From contig JAVBQB010000001.1 of the NCBI GenBank assembly GCA_031549265.1, positions 124,001 through 188,000 of the forward strand: 64,000 nt of DNA, read 5' to 3'. The stretch comes from JAVBQB01 sp031549265. Its GTDB lineage: Bacteria > Bacillota > Clostridia > Oscillospirales > JAVBQB01. Position 1 is the stretch's first letter, and the number at the start of each line of letters is the position of its first letter. The translations under genes were made by a program, and so were the position numbers. The notes under the pieces are model-generated. The model did not search any database. It saw only the letters and a program-made list of their open reading frames with translations, and was not told the origin of the DNA. This document shows, in pieces, positions 32,703-40,867 of this stretch.

Positions 32703-33017
32703 ATGCACGCAGTTTTTACAACCGGCGGTAAACAGTACCGCGTGACTACCGGTGACGAGATCTACATTGAGAAGCTTGGTCTTTCCGACGGAGACTCGGT
32801 CACATTTGACAAGGTATTCGCGCTGATCGACGGCGAAAAGGTCACGCTCGGCAGCCCCGAGATTGCCGGAGCTTCGGTAGTCGCAAAAGTTGTCAAGTCC
32901 GGCAAAGCCAAGAAAATTCTTGTTTTCAAGTATAAAGCCAAGAAAAATTATCGCCGCCGCCAGGGACACAGACAGCCCTACACAAAGGTTAAGATCGAAA
33001 ACATAGTGGCGAAGTGA
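32703..33017 (+). CDS. rplU: 50S ribosomal protein L21
   Basis: A 104-aa ribosomal protein beginning MHAVFTTGGKQYRV, with VLIFKYKAKKNYRRRQGHRQ-like C-terminal part (here KILVFKYKAKKNYRRRQGHR) and YTKVKIENI. The ATG at 32703 was chosen because the family starts there; AGGCAGGG lies upstream. The stop overlaps the prp start as GTGA. First gene of rplU-prp-rpmA. Confidence 0.98.
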   Translation: MHAVFTTGGKQYRVTTGDEIYIEKLGLSDGDSVTFDKVFALIDGEKVTLGSPEIAGASVVAKVVKSGKAKKILVFKYKAKKNYRRRQGHRQPYTKVKIENIVAK

Positions 33018-33343
33018 TCTCGATAATCTTTTACAAAAGCGGCGGTCGCCTGACCGGCTTCTGCTGCAGCGGCCACAGCGGATACAGCGACGCGGGTTCT
33101 GATATAGTATGCGCGGCGGTTACCTCCGCTGTCAGACTTTGCGAATGCACGCTGAACGACGTGCTCAAATGTTCCGAACCGGCCGTTATTCGCGAGGAGA
33201 ACGCCTTCATCGAACTGCGACTGAAAGATAAACTTTCTGACGAGAGCGATTTTGCCGCGCAGTCGGCGCTCAGGGCGTTATACCTTTTGATGGATCAGTT
33301 TAGCGTTGAATACCCCGAGAATATCGTGAAGATCACTGATTAA
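33014..33343 (+). CDS. prp: Prp, ribosomal-processing cysteine protease
   Basis: A 109-aa cysteine protease that removes the N-terminal extension of L27 in Firmicutes. The conserved catalytic pair is visible: H21 in CSGHSGYSDAG and C33 in DIVCAAVTSAV. It starts with GTG overlapping the rplU stop by four bases, and rpmA follows 37 bases later. The next gene product has exactly the target motif, which supports the function. Confidence 0.95.
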   Translation: MISIIFYKSGGRLTGFCCSGHSGYSDAGSDIVCAAVTSAVRLCECTLNDVLKCSEPAVIREENAFIELRLKDKLSDESDFAAQSALRALYLLMDQFSVEYPENIVKITD

Positions 33344-33380
33344 GATATTATTTCCGGGGAAATGATTTTGGAGGTTCGTT

Positions 33381-33668
33381 ATGATTAATATAGGCTTACA
33401 ATTTTTTGCTCATAAGAAGGGCGTCGGTTCGACTCGAAATGGTCGCGATTCCGAGTCTAAGCGCCTTGGCCCCAAGCGTGCGGACGGTCAGTTCGTTCTC
33501 GCAGGCAATATCCTCGTCCGCCAGCGTGGAACGAAGATTCATCCCGGAACAAATGTCGGACGCGGCAGCGACGATACGCTTTTCGCGCTTGCTGACGGCC
33601 GCGTGCGTTTTGAGCGCATGGGACGTGACCGCAAGAAAGTTTCGGTCTACGCCATCGCCGCGGAATAA
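33381..33668 (+). CDS. rpmA: 50S ribosomal protein L27 with Prp-cleavable extension
   Basis: A 95-aa L27. The first residues MINIGLQFF precede AHKKGVGSTRNGRDS, the normal mature start. The LQFF/AHKKG junction is the known Prp cleavage site; removal is needed so that the mature N-terminus can reach the peptidyl transferase centre. The body has the standard L27 motifs (KRADGQFVLAGNILVRQRGT, HPGTNVGRG, DDTLFAL). GGAGG precedes the ATG. Third gene of the operon, followed by a terminator-like hairpin before obgE. Confidence 0.98.
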   Translation: MINIGLQFFAHKKGVGSTRNGRDSESKRLGPKRADGQFVLAGNILVRQRGTKIHPGTNVGRGSDDTLFALADGRVRFERMGRDRKKVSVYAIAAE

Positions 33669-33741
33669 CCGCCGATGTCCTGCAGCGGTTGCTGTCAGGG
33701 ATTGAATTGACTGACTCAGCGGTTGTTCATTTTAATTTTAT

Positions 33742-33787
33742 GAAAACATCGCGGCAGTTTGTTCGTGATGTTTTCTTTTGTTTTTTT
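33742..33787 (+). terminator. Terminator between rpmA and obgE
   Basis: Stem GAAAACATCGCG pairs with CGTGATGTTTTC (one mismatch) around a 10-base loop, followed by TTTTGTTTTTTT. It lies just before the obgE ribosome-binding site and could attenuate read-through into obgE. Confidence 0.75.
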
Positions 33788-33803
33788 ATGAAAAGAGGCT
33801 CAT

Positions 33804-35075
33804 ATGTTTGTTGATACCGCGAAAATAAGAATAATCGCCGGCACTGGTGGCTCCGGAGCGGTGGCGTTCCACCGCGAGAAGTATGTTGCCGCCGGCGGTC
33901 CGGACGGCGGTGACGGAGGGCGCGGAGGCAACGTCGTTTTTAAAGCCGACAGCAACATGTCAACGCTGATGGATTTCCGCTACAAAAAGAAATACCAGGC
34001 GCAGGACGGCGCGCCGGGCGGCAGTAAAAAATGCAGCGGCAAAAACGGCGAAGACCTCACAGTTCGCGTGCCGGTGGGCACTGTCATACGTGACGCGAAG
34101 TCGGGCGCGGTGATAAAGGATTTGTCGGACAGCGAGCCGTTTATTCTTGCGCACGGCGGACGCGGCGGCTGGGGCAATCAGCATTTTGCGACGCCGACAC
34201 GTCAGTGTCCACGCTTCGCGAAAGCCGGTCTGCCCGGCGAGGATATCGAGATAACGCTGGAGCTCAAGCTGCTGGCCGACGTCGGTCTTGTCGGCTTTCC
34301 CAATGTGGGTAAGTCTACCCTGCTTTCCGTTGTTTCCGCCGCTCGCCCGAAGATTGCTGACTACCATTTTACAACGCTGACGCCAAATCTCGGTTTTGTT
34401 GTGGTCGGTGACACGTCATTCGTCATGGCGGATATTCCGGGCATCATCGAGGGCGCATCAGACGGAGCAGGGCTCGGATATGATTTCCTCCGCCACATCG
34501 ACCGGTGCAGACTGCTTGTTCATGTTGTCGATGTTTCCGGAAGCGAGGCGCGCGACCCGGTCTCCGACTTTGAGTTAATAAACGAGGAACTCCGCGCCTA
34601 CAGTCCAGAGCTGGCAACCCGTCCTCAGGTGGTGGCGGCGAACAAAATTGATGCGCTGGAACCCGGAAGCGACACAGTAGCTAAGCTTCGTGAGCATGTC
34701 GGTGCGAAGGGGTTCGATATATTCGAGATTTCAGCGGCGGCTCATATTGGGGTTAAAGAGCTTATTGACAACGTCGCTGTAAAGCTTGCGGGCTTGCCAC
34801 CGGTCGTTGTGTACGAATCCGAGTATATTCCGCCCGCACCGGATCTGGGAAGCTCCGACGATGTTTCAATTATCAGACAGGATAGAACATGGATTTTGGA
34901 AGGAAAGTGGCTTGCCCGGATAATTGGCAACGTCAATTTCGATGACTACGAGTCCCGGATGTACTTTGACCGGATGCTTCGAAAATCGGGGCTCATGCGC
35001 AGACTTGAGACGATGGGCCTGGAGGAAGGCGACACGGTAAGCATATACAACCTGGAGTTTGATTACGTCAAATGA
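33804..35075 (+). CDS. obgE: Obg/CgtA GTPase
   Basis: A 423-aa ribosome-associated GTPase involved in 50S assembly and stress control. The glycine-rich Obg domain spans about residues 1-158 (GGSGAVAFHREKY, GGPDGGDGGRGGNV, GGRGGWGNQHFAT). The G domain has GFPNVGKSTLL (G1), DIPGIIEGAS (G3) and NKID (G4). The C-terminal OCT domain spans about 340-423 (ARIIGNVNFDDYESRMYF). AAGAGG precedes the ATG. Its place after rplU-rpmA is the standard bacterial order. Confidence 0.97.
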   Translation: MFVDTAKIRIIAGTGGSGAVAFHREKYVAAGGPDGGDGGRGGNVVFKADSNMSTLMDFRYKKKYQAQDGAPGGSKKCSGKNGEDLTVRVPVGTVIRDAKSGAVIKDLSDSEPFILAHGGRGGWGNQHFATPTRQCPRFAKAGLPGEDIEITLELKLLADVGLVGFPNVGKSTLLSVVSAARPKIADYHFTTLTPNLGFVVVGDTSFVMADIPGIIEGASDGAGLGYDFLRHIDRCRLLVHVVDVSGSEARDPVSDFELINEELRAYSPELATRPQVVAANKIDALEPGSDTVAKLREHVGAKGFDIFEISAAAHIGVKELIDNVAVKLAGLPPVVVYESEYIPPAPDLGSSDDVSIIRQDRTWILEGKWLARIIGNVNFDDYESRMYFDRMLRKSGLMRRLETMGLEEGDTVSIYNLEFDYVK

Positions 35076-35086
35076 CCGTGTGACTC

Positions 35087-35974
35087 TTGAATAAAGGAGT
35101 CGGTTCTGAGCAATATAGCGTTACAGATTTAATTGGAGTGATTTCTATTATATCAGTGACGCTCAAAAAAATGAAGTACTCTCCTATTATCAAGAGCTCG
35201 ATTCAGTTTTGGAGAAGATTCGACGGACATGACATATTTGGCGTCGCGGCTAAAACGGCGTTTAACCTCATCCTGTCGTTCTTTCCGCTTGCCCTCCTGT
35301 TGCTGGCGGTTATCGCAAACATGCCTGATGGCAGCGGATTGCAGATATTTGAGCTGATCATCCCGCCGTCGGTGCTCGGTGTACTGGCAAACGCTACATC
35401 GGCATATCCCGGCAGGGAGCTGACCGCTTTTTCGCTGCTGCTTTCGATATGGTCGGCGTCGAACGCTATCACGGTGCTTATGAACGGCGTCTACAGAGCT
35501 TACACGGGAAAAAGGCAGACGCGGTTCATCAGGGAGAGAATCAGGTCGCTGATTTTCACGGCGGTTATGGCTGTGCTGGTATATGTTTGCGTGGCGACCG
35601 CAATAGCAACCGCCGCTTTTGTGCAATTTGTGGGTGAGAGTTTTGGAGCATATGGCGCAGGACTCCTTTCTGCCGCAAGATTTGTCGTTGTCACGGGAAT
35701 CCTGTTTCTTTTTATTATATCGCTTTATTATCTCACGCCCGGACTCAAATTTCGGATCGGACAGATTTATATTGGCGCGATGGTCGCGGCAATCGGCTGG
35801 ATGTCGTCCTCTTACCTGTTTGAAATGTATATGAAACTGTTCAGTGACTTCTCGGTGCTGTATGGCTCGATCGGTACATTTTTGGGTATGGCGCTATGGC
35901 TGTTCATTGTCAGTCTAATCTTTCTTGGCGGGGCGGAGCTCAACGCGCTGATTAGCGAGCGGTCCGGAGATTGA
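35087..35974 (+). CDS. YihY/BrkB-family membrane protein
   Basis: A membrane protein of up to 295 aa of the YihY (formerly RNase BN) family. Hydrophobic segments are visible at roughly residues 60-85 (FNLILSFFPLALLLLAVI), 115-135, 155-180 and later. The family pattern WSASNAITVLMNGVYRAY and the C-terminal YGSIGTFLGMALWLFIVSLIFLGGAELNA are clear. Its function is unknown; it is not a nuclease. The start is uncertain: a TTG at 35087 opens the frame, but the ATG at 35171 is the next good candidate and better fits the family. It begins 11 bases after obgE. Confidence 0.85.
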   Translation: MNKGVGSEQYSVTDLIGVISIISVTLKKMKYSPIIKSSIQFWRRFDGHDIFGVAAKTAFNLILSFFPLALLLLAVIANMPDGSGLQIFELIIPPSVLGVLANATSAYPGRELTAFSLLLSIWSASNAITVLMNGVYRAYTGKRQTRFIRERIRSLIFTAVMAVLVYVCVATAIATAAFVQFVGESFGAYGAGLLSAARFVVVTGILFLFIISLYYLTPGLKFRIGQIYIGAMVAAIGWMSSSYLFEMYMKLFSDFSVLYGSIGTFLGMALWLFIVSLIFLGGAELNALISERSGD

Positions 35975-36054
35975 TGCTAAAAAGTTTGGTTTTCGCATAT
36001 ATCGATAGAGCTATTTGCCCGGTCAAAAAGTTATAAAAAAAATCTGATTCCATC

Positions 36055-36083
36055 TTGACACTTCAGTGACTGAGTGCTATAAT
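36055..36083 (+). promoter_or_regulatory. Consensus promoter of the tRNA operon
   Basis: -35 TTGACA (36055-36060), 17-base spacer, -10 TATAAT (36078-36083). It lies 60 bases before tRNA-Trp. Confidence 0.85.
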
Positions 36084-36144
36084 TTGAGAGTCGGTTTGGT
36101 GACGAGGCGAACCGGTAAAGCAGGAAACAGCCCTCTTTTTATAC

Positions 36145-36220
36145 AGGGGTATAGCTCAGCTGGTAGAGCAGTGGTCTCCAAAACCACGTGCCGAGGGTTC
36201 GATTCCTTCTGCCCCTGCCA
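36145..36220 (+). tRNA. tRNA-Trp(CCA)
   Basis: A 76-base cloverleaf with acceptor AGGGGTA/TGCCCCT, anticodon loop CTCCAAA (anticodon CCA), T-loop GTTCGATTC and encoded CCA end. First gene of a three-tRNA operon. Confidence 0.95.
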
Positions 36221-36223
36221 TAT

Positions 36224-36300
36224 GGCCCAGTAGTTCAGTTGGTTAGAACGCTAGCCTGTCACGCTAGAGGTCGACGGTTCGAGCCCGTTCTGGGTCGCCA
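36224..36300 (+). tRNA. tRNA-Asp(GTC)
   Basis: A 77-base cloverleaf with acceptor GGCCCAG/CTGGGTC, anticodon loop CTGTCAC (anticodon GTC), T-loop GTTCGAGCC and encoded CCA. It is separated from tRNA-Trp by three bases. Confidence 0.95.
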
Positions 36301-36322
36301 ATTTTCCCCGTTTTTGCATTTG

Positions 36323-36366
36323 CAGCGCAGTCGGCAGAGTGCGTCCTTACCAAGGAAGTGCTCTGC
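36323..36366 (+). other. tRNA-Thr-like remnant hairpin inside the tRNA operon
   Basis: The stretch resembles the D-arm and anticodon-arm half of the following tRNA-Thr (GCAGTCGGCAGAGT-GC, then TCCTTACCAAGGA against TCCTTGGTAAGGA). It has no T-arm or acceptor stem. Positions 36334-36366 fold into a two-part hairpin (GCAGAG/CTCTGC outer, TCCTT/AAGGA inner). Confidence 0.45.
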
Positions 36367-36470
36367 TTATAAAACTGAAACCCGGCATATTGTGGGACAA
36401 GTCGAAAAGATCTTATTTGTTGAGAAGAACGTAATTTTGACTGCCCATTTCGATGAAATAATCGCGCTTT

Positions 36471-36546
<76 letters not shown>

Positions 36547-36548
36547 CT

Positions 36549-36587
36549 AAATCCCCTCAAAAACGCGAGTTTTTGAGGGGATTTTGC
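36549..36587 (+). terminator. Terminator of the tRNA operon
   Basis: Perfect 16-bp stem AAATCCCCTCAAAAAC/GTTTTTGAGGGGATTT around GCGA, starting two bases after the tRNA-Thr CCA end. Confidence 0.92.
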
Positions 36588-36791
36588 AATGTTATTGCTA
36601 CTTTTGACAATTTGTCTAACATGAAATAATGTGCAAGTAACAGGTATAGTTTTTTTATGATATAATGCTACTGAAGTGCCGGTCTGAATTTTACATACTC
36701 AACCGGATTGCCTAATCCAAACAATCAAGGCATGAATTTGCGTTGTGCGCCCGGAAATAAAGAGCCTGAAATATAGCAGGAGGTAAATGCC

Positions 36792-37481
36792 ATGCAGATA
36801 AAAGTAATTGCCCGTTTTAAGTGCGAATTGTCATCAAAGTTTGGTGTTCCAAGGCAAAGCGGCATACTTCCCGGGCTGAAAGGCGCAATTGTTTTTGAGC
36901 CGGAATACAGGAATGACGACGCTTTACGGGGATTGGATAACTTCTCCCATATTTGGCTGATATGGGGATTTTCGGAAACTGAGCGTGATACATGGTCGCC
37001 CACTGTACGCCCGCCGAGACTCGGTGGCAACACTCGCATGGGCGTTTTTGCCACGCGCTCGCCGTATCGCCCTAACGCCGTCGGTTTATCTTCGGTCAGA
37101 CTTGATCGTATCGAGCGGCACCCGGAGCTTGGCGCTGTGATCCATGTTCTTGGAGCAGACCTTATGGATGGGACTCCTATCTACGATATTAAGCCATATC
37201 TCCCCTACTCTGACTGCCATCCCGATGCCGGCGGCGGGTTTGCGAGCGCTGCGCCTGAAAAGACGCTCAAAGTCACTTTTAATGAAAAATGTACGAAATT
37301 GTTGCCGGAAGAATCCCGAAATGCGCTTATGGAAATATTGGCCTTTGACCCGCGGCCGTCCTATCAAAACGATCCTGACCGGGTATACGGCATGGGGTAT
37401 GGCGAATATAACGTTAAATTTACTATTGACGGCAATAGTCTTAAGGTTATCGATATTTTGCCGAAAACCTTTGATGAGTGA
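36792..37481 (+). CDS. trmO: TrmO/TsaA-family tRNA methyltransferase
   Basis: A 229-aa protein of the TsaA/TrmO family, which N6-methylates threonylcarbamoyladenosine at tRNA position 37 using S-adenosylmethionine. Family segments are FGVPRQSGILPGLKG, LDNFSHIWLIWGF, RPPRLGGNTRMGVFATRSPY and RPNAVGLSSVRLDRI. DIKPYLPYSD follows near residue 136. The C-terminal domain (about 160-229) is the second lobe seen in bacterial members. AGGAGG precedes the ATG. It is monocistronic and lies just after tRNA genes including tRNA-Thr, one of its substrates, though that may be chance. Confidence 0.92.
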   Translation: MQIKVIARFKCELSSKFGVPRQSGILPGLKGAIVFEPEYRNDDALRGLDNFSHIWLIWGFSETERDTWSPTVRPPRLGGNTRMGVFATRSPYRPNAVGLSSVRLDRIERHPELGAVIHVLGADLMDGTPIYDIKPYLPYSDCHPDAGGGFASAAPEKTLKVTFNEKCTKLLPEESRNALMEILAFDPRPSYQNDPDRVYGMGYGEYNVKFTIDGNSLKVIDILPKTFDE

Positions 37482-37836
37482 CTATTTAATCTGGTCTGAT
37501 CCTGTGCGTCAGATGCAAAGACGCGGAATTCGTATGAGATCAAGTGATTGCAGAGTCTGTGATCTCGAGCATTACAACCGGAGAAAAAGATAAACAATGA
37601 ACTTGAAATAATGGAATGAAATCCGAGGATTGGCTAAACCCCGTATCAACGGAAATGTGCTACAAGATGACGCGAATGTGAAGCGCGAACGAGATAACTG
37701 CCACGCGCAAGGAGATTATGGGCAAAGTGCCGCAGGACATTCAGGCAGTTAAGAAAAACATCGCGGTGCCGCGACGAAGGCTGCCTGGTTGCCTTCTGCG
37801 CCAAATCAATAGTTGACTGGGCTTCCAGAAGTCTGT
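37482..37836. other. Intergenic stretch without a supported gene
   Basis: 355 bases between the convergent trmO and AgrC-like kinase genes. The frame from ATG 37616 to the stop at 37814-37816 is interrupted by one TGA (37679-37681) and looks faintly protein-like (ANEITATRKEIMGKVPQDIQ). It may be a decayed gene. No clear terminator or promoter seen. Confidence 0.35.
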
Positions 37837-39207
37837 TTAAGCCCGCTCTATCATCTCGATATAAGATGAAAACTCGTTATTATAATATGAAATCTGAAAT
37901 GTACAATTCCCATACTTTTCAAGAATCTTTCGCACATTATACAGCCCCATGCCCTGATGTCCGGACTTGCTCGTAACACCTCTGCCGACGATTGACTGGG
38001 TATCAACATGCGACGCCGTGCTGTTGGTTATGATGATCAGCTTGGAGCCGCCGGGCTTTTCTTCAAGCGCGAATAAAATCTCGTGTTTATTGGACTCAAT
38101 CGCAGATTCTATGGCATTGTCCAACAGGGATGCAATACACCTGCACATGTCCATGTTGTCAATGTAGAGATTTTTTATGCCGCCTTTTATGGAGATATTC
38201 ATTTCTATATTCTTCGACTCGGCGAATTCTGTCTTCGACATAAGCAAGGACACGAGGGGCGGATTGTCCGGCAGCCGACGGCTGAGATCTAAAGTGCTCC
38301 CGGCGCGCGTGGTCGTTTTCAAAAGTGAGGCGTGATATTCTTTGAGCTTTTCATACTCGCCGACGTCCAAATAACCGCCATAAGTCTGAAGAATATTGTA
38401 AAAATCGTGTTTTACAACAGAAAACTCGCTAATTCCTTTCGAAAGTGCATTAATGTGAACGTTTCTGTTTTCAAGCTCATAGCTTGCGGAAACGGAATTG
38501 TCGTAAACGAGATTTCCAAACAGGAACAAGCCCAACACAAGGGAAATCACAAGATATGCCACTCGGGTATCGGGAATAAGCACTATAAAAGTTATCGATA
38601 CGCCATAAATAAAACAGGCTTTCAGAAAATAAATAGCCAGCTCTTTTTTTATGTTAAGAAAAACCTTGTCTGAAATTCTTACGGAAAATTTCCGCCTCTT
38701 ATACAAATAAAATGTCAGCAGGCAGATCAACAAAATGACTATATAGTATAAAATTTGCTGTAAAGCGTCAATAACATAGTTGTATCGCTCGGTTGTCTGA
38801 ACAAAGAAAGCTGAACCGACAAGTCTGCCTAAATTAAGAATAAAGCAATAGTAAAGGTATATGTAGCACATAACCCTGACTGATCTCAGCGGTGCCAGTT
38901 TCAAAATTTTTATGCCTATAAAGTAATAGAGAAACGCGAAAATTGGATTTGAAGTTGTTATCAGCGCAAAGTATAACGGAGAAAATGATACCGCGCCGCC
39001 AATCAGATAGGCTACATAAATAAACGTCGTCTGCATAAGAGTTCCGGTGAGGAATGCGAAAATGAGCTTTTGTTTGCGGCTGGCAGTTTCCTCATAAAAA
39101 GCCAATGCCAATTTGGCGTAGATATACATAATAGTCGTGCTTGATATAAAGACAAACGCGGCTAATATAAGCTGCATTTCACGTGAATATGCAAAATCTG
39201 AATACAA
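37837..39207 (-). CDS. AgrC-like GHKL sensor histidine kinase
   Basis: A 456-aa membrane sensor kinase. Six or seven hydrophobic segments fill about residues 10-235. The cytoplasmic part has the H-box VVKHDFYNILQ near residue 265, the N-box SLLDNAIESAIES near 335, and the G-box GHQGMGLYNVRKI near 420. This is the GHKL/HPK10 pattern of AgrC-like peptide or signal receptors. The TTG start has AAGGACGG seven bases upstream. It is encoded after a receiver-only response regulator on the same strand, whereas AgrC relatives usually pair with a LytTR regulator. No AgrB or AgrD gene was found nearby, so the signal is unknown. Confidence 0.85.
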   Translation of the reverse strand: MYSDFAYSREMQLILAAFVFISSTTIMYIYAKLALAFYEETASRKQKLIFAFLTGTLMQTTFIYVAYLIGGAVSFSPLYFALITTSNPIFAFLYYFIGIKILKLAPLRSVRVMCYIYLYYCFILNLGRLVGSAFFVQTTERYNYVIDALQQILYYIVILLICLLTFYLYKRRKFSVRISDKVFLNIKKELAIYFLKACFIYGVSITFIVLIPDTRVAYLVISLVLGLFLFGNLVYDNSVSASYELENRNVHINALSKGISEFSVVKHDFYNILQTYGGYLDVGEYEKLKEYHASLLKTTTRAGSTLDLSRRLPDNPPLVSLLMSKTEFAESKNIEMNISIKGGIKNLYIDNMDMCRCIASLLDNAIESAIESNKHEILFALEEKPGGSKLIIITNSTASHVDTQSIVGRGVTSKSGHQGMGLYNVRKILEKYGNCTFQISYYNNEFSSYIEMIERA

Positions 39208-39297
39208 TTATGCACCGTCCTTAATAATTGTAAAATTAAGCGGATACTGAAACGTCCTACATGGATGTATCGGTATGTGCATCATATGAAAGCTGGT

Positions 39298-39786
39298 CTA
39301 CCTCATCAGAGCCTCTTTGATCGTTGTATCAAGCTGTTCAGTATTGAAAGGTTTTTTGAGACTTCCATCGAACAGCTGCGATCGCGGATCATCAAAAAGC
39401 ATACGCCCGGTGAGCGCGATAATCCGAACTGATTTCGAGGTTGGGAGATTGCTTTCTCTGATTTGTTTTGCGGTTTCCAACCCGTCCATAACAGGCATTT
39501 CAATGTCTGATAGGATGATATTATATCTTTCCGGGTCGTTCAGATACAGCTCCAGCCCGACTTGTCCGTTTTCCGCGCAGTCAACTACTGCCCCCAATTT
39601 TTCAAGCTGAATTTTGATGGAATCCTGCAAAAAAAAGTTGTCGTCTATCAGCAGAAACTTAAGCGCCGTATAGTCTAGATCAAACTCCTTTGTTATTTGC
39701 TGATGAACGTAATTATTGAGTTCCTCGCATTTTTCAACAGTGACACTCTCGCATGCCGAACTATTCTTATCGACATTTTTACCCAT
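39298..39786 (-). CDS. Receiver-only response regulator
   Basis: A 162-aa protein with a single receiver domain (about residues 43-162). It has the acidic pair DD (48-49) in FLLIDDN, phospho-acceptor D94 in LSDIEMPVMDG, T126 in ALTG and K144/K145 in LKKPF. No DNA-binding or enzymatic output domain follows. The first 40 residues form a short N-terminal extension of unknown role. The sequence resembles the receivers of hybrid histidine kinases. It precedes the AgrC-like kinase by 90 bases and is the obvious partner. The start was set at ATG 39784-39786; a TTG five codons upstream is possible. Confidence 0.85.
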   Translation of the reverse strand: MGKNVDKNSSACESVTVEKCEELNNYVHQQITKEFDLDYTALKFLLIDDNFFLQDSIKIQLEKLGAVVDCAENGQVGLELYLNDPERYNIILSDIEMPVMDGLETAKQIRESNLPTSKSVRIIALTGRMLFDDPRSQLFDGSLKKPFNTEQLDTTIKEALMR

Positions 39787-39801
39787 TAAATCACTGAACA
39801 A

Positions 39802-40068
39802 TTTCTTAAGAATAATTCATTCCACCCTTTATAATAAAACACAGATAAACATATATTACCATGCCGATATATAAAACTCTACATAAAAAGTTAAATATAC
39901 CCAAAATAGGTGCGTGTACGATCGGCGCCGGAAATATGAGGCGGATTTGAATTGTTTGTCAGTTGCGATCCGTCGTCAAACGTATCAGCATTAGTATTTT
40001 ATTGGATATCGTGTCTTTCCTATATATTTTATATCTGCTAAATATGTTAGAAATCGCATTAAACGCAG
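39802..40068. other. AT-rich intergenic region
   Basis: About 270 AT-rich bases upstream of the receiver gene. I see no coding frame. It probably holds the promoter of the receiver-kinase pair (TTTATTATAAAG-like sequence near 39830), but the boxes are not convincing. Confidence 0.4.
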
Positions 40069-40095
40069 AAAACCCGCTTTGACAGCGGGTTTTTC
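40069..40095 (-). terminator. Terminator of the padR-DUF1048 operon
   Basis: AAAACCCGC/GCGGGTTTT stem with a seven-base loop. On the minus strand it lies 26 bases after the DUF1048 stop. Confidence 0.8.
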
Positions 40096-40120
40096 TTGCA
40101 ATATGCGGATCAGATGCCGT

Positions 40121-40474
40121 TCAACGCGAACCGTTTTCTTCTCCGAACCTCTTTGCGATATCCATGTTCAGTGATTTTCGCCAGTTTTCTGTATATGTTC
40201 TTGCGTTCAATAAAAGATCATCGCAGAACGCGGCGACATCACTGCCCGTGACATCAAGTACATGCTTGCCGTTTGCCGCTCCGGTTTCGAATAAATCAAT
40301 TAAGTCATAGTGAATTTTTAGAATGTCATAGCCGTCTCCGGCAGCAAATTTCCACATATAGCCTTGGATTTTTTCGAAGACAAAACGATAGTCTCCGGGC
40401 AGAGCCTCTACCCTGGCCATCTGCTGCCTATATTCTTTTTTATCGCCAAACATTTTTTTGAAAAATTCCAGCAT
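40121..40474 (-). CDS. DUF1048 protein
   Basis: A 117-aa protein of the DUF1048 family. It has an N-terminal MLEFFKKMFGDKKEYRQQMAR, a central ALPGDYRFVFEKIQGYMWKF and DGYDILKIHYDLIDLFE, and C-terminal FCDDLLLNARTY. Members occur next to PadR regulators in Clostridia, as here; the function is unknown, though it may be a small effector for the regulator. AGGAGG precedes the ATG at 40472-40474. It follows padR by 36 bases on the same strand. Confidence 0.85.
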   Translation of the reverse strand: MLEFFKKMFGDKKEYRQQMARVEALPGDYRFVFEKIQGYMWKFAAGDGYDILKIHYDLIDLFETGAANGKHVLDVTGSDVAAFCDDLLLNARTYTENWRKSLNMDIAKRFGEENGSR

Positions 40475-40510
40475 ATAGTCTAACCTCCTGATTTCACGTT
40501 GCATTCGTGC

Positions 40511-40852
40511 TTATTGACATTCGGTGGCCGGTTTTAGCAGACTGATGCGTGACACGAGAAAATTCCATTTGCTCCAAAACTTCTGCAATTCCTCGCGCCC
40601 GGATGAGTTCAAGGCATAAAATTTGCGCGGAGGCCCGACGTCGGAGGGCTTTTTCGAAATATCTACGAGCCTGTTTTTCTCCAGCCGCAGCAGGATAGTG
40701 TAAACCGTTCCCTCCACAACATCAGCGAAGCCGAGAGCGTTCAAGCGCCGCGTGATTTCATAGCCGTATGTTTCCTCGCGGCTGATAATTTCGAGGACAC
40801 AGCCTTCGAGTACTCCTTTGAGCATTTCAGTCAGATTTTCCAGGACAATCAC
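40511..40852 (-). CDS. PadR-family transcriptional regulator (with DUF1048 partner)
   Basis: Winged-helix regulator of up to 113 aa. The body ENLTEMLKGVLEGCVLEIIS, TYGYEITRRLNALGF and VVEGTVYTILLRLEKNRLV followed by GPPRKFYALNSSGREEL is the PadR helix-turn-helix and wing. No ATG falls at the usual start: the frame opens with a GTG inside GAGGTG, and the family-like start ENLTEML falls on a CTG six bases after GAGGTG. The true start is thus uncertain. Its promoter carries two direct repeats TGGTATATAGTA that are likely its own operator. It is the first gene of a two-gene operon with DUF1048. Confidence 0.88.
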   Translation of the reverse strand: MIVLENLTEMLKGVLEGCVLEIISREETYGYEITRRLNALGFADVVEGTVYTILLRLEKNRLVDISKKPSDVGPPRKFYALNSSGREELQKFWSKWNFLVSRISLLKPATECQ

Positions 40853-40867
40853 CTCGATTATTGCTAA

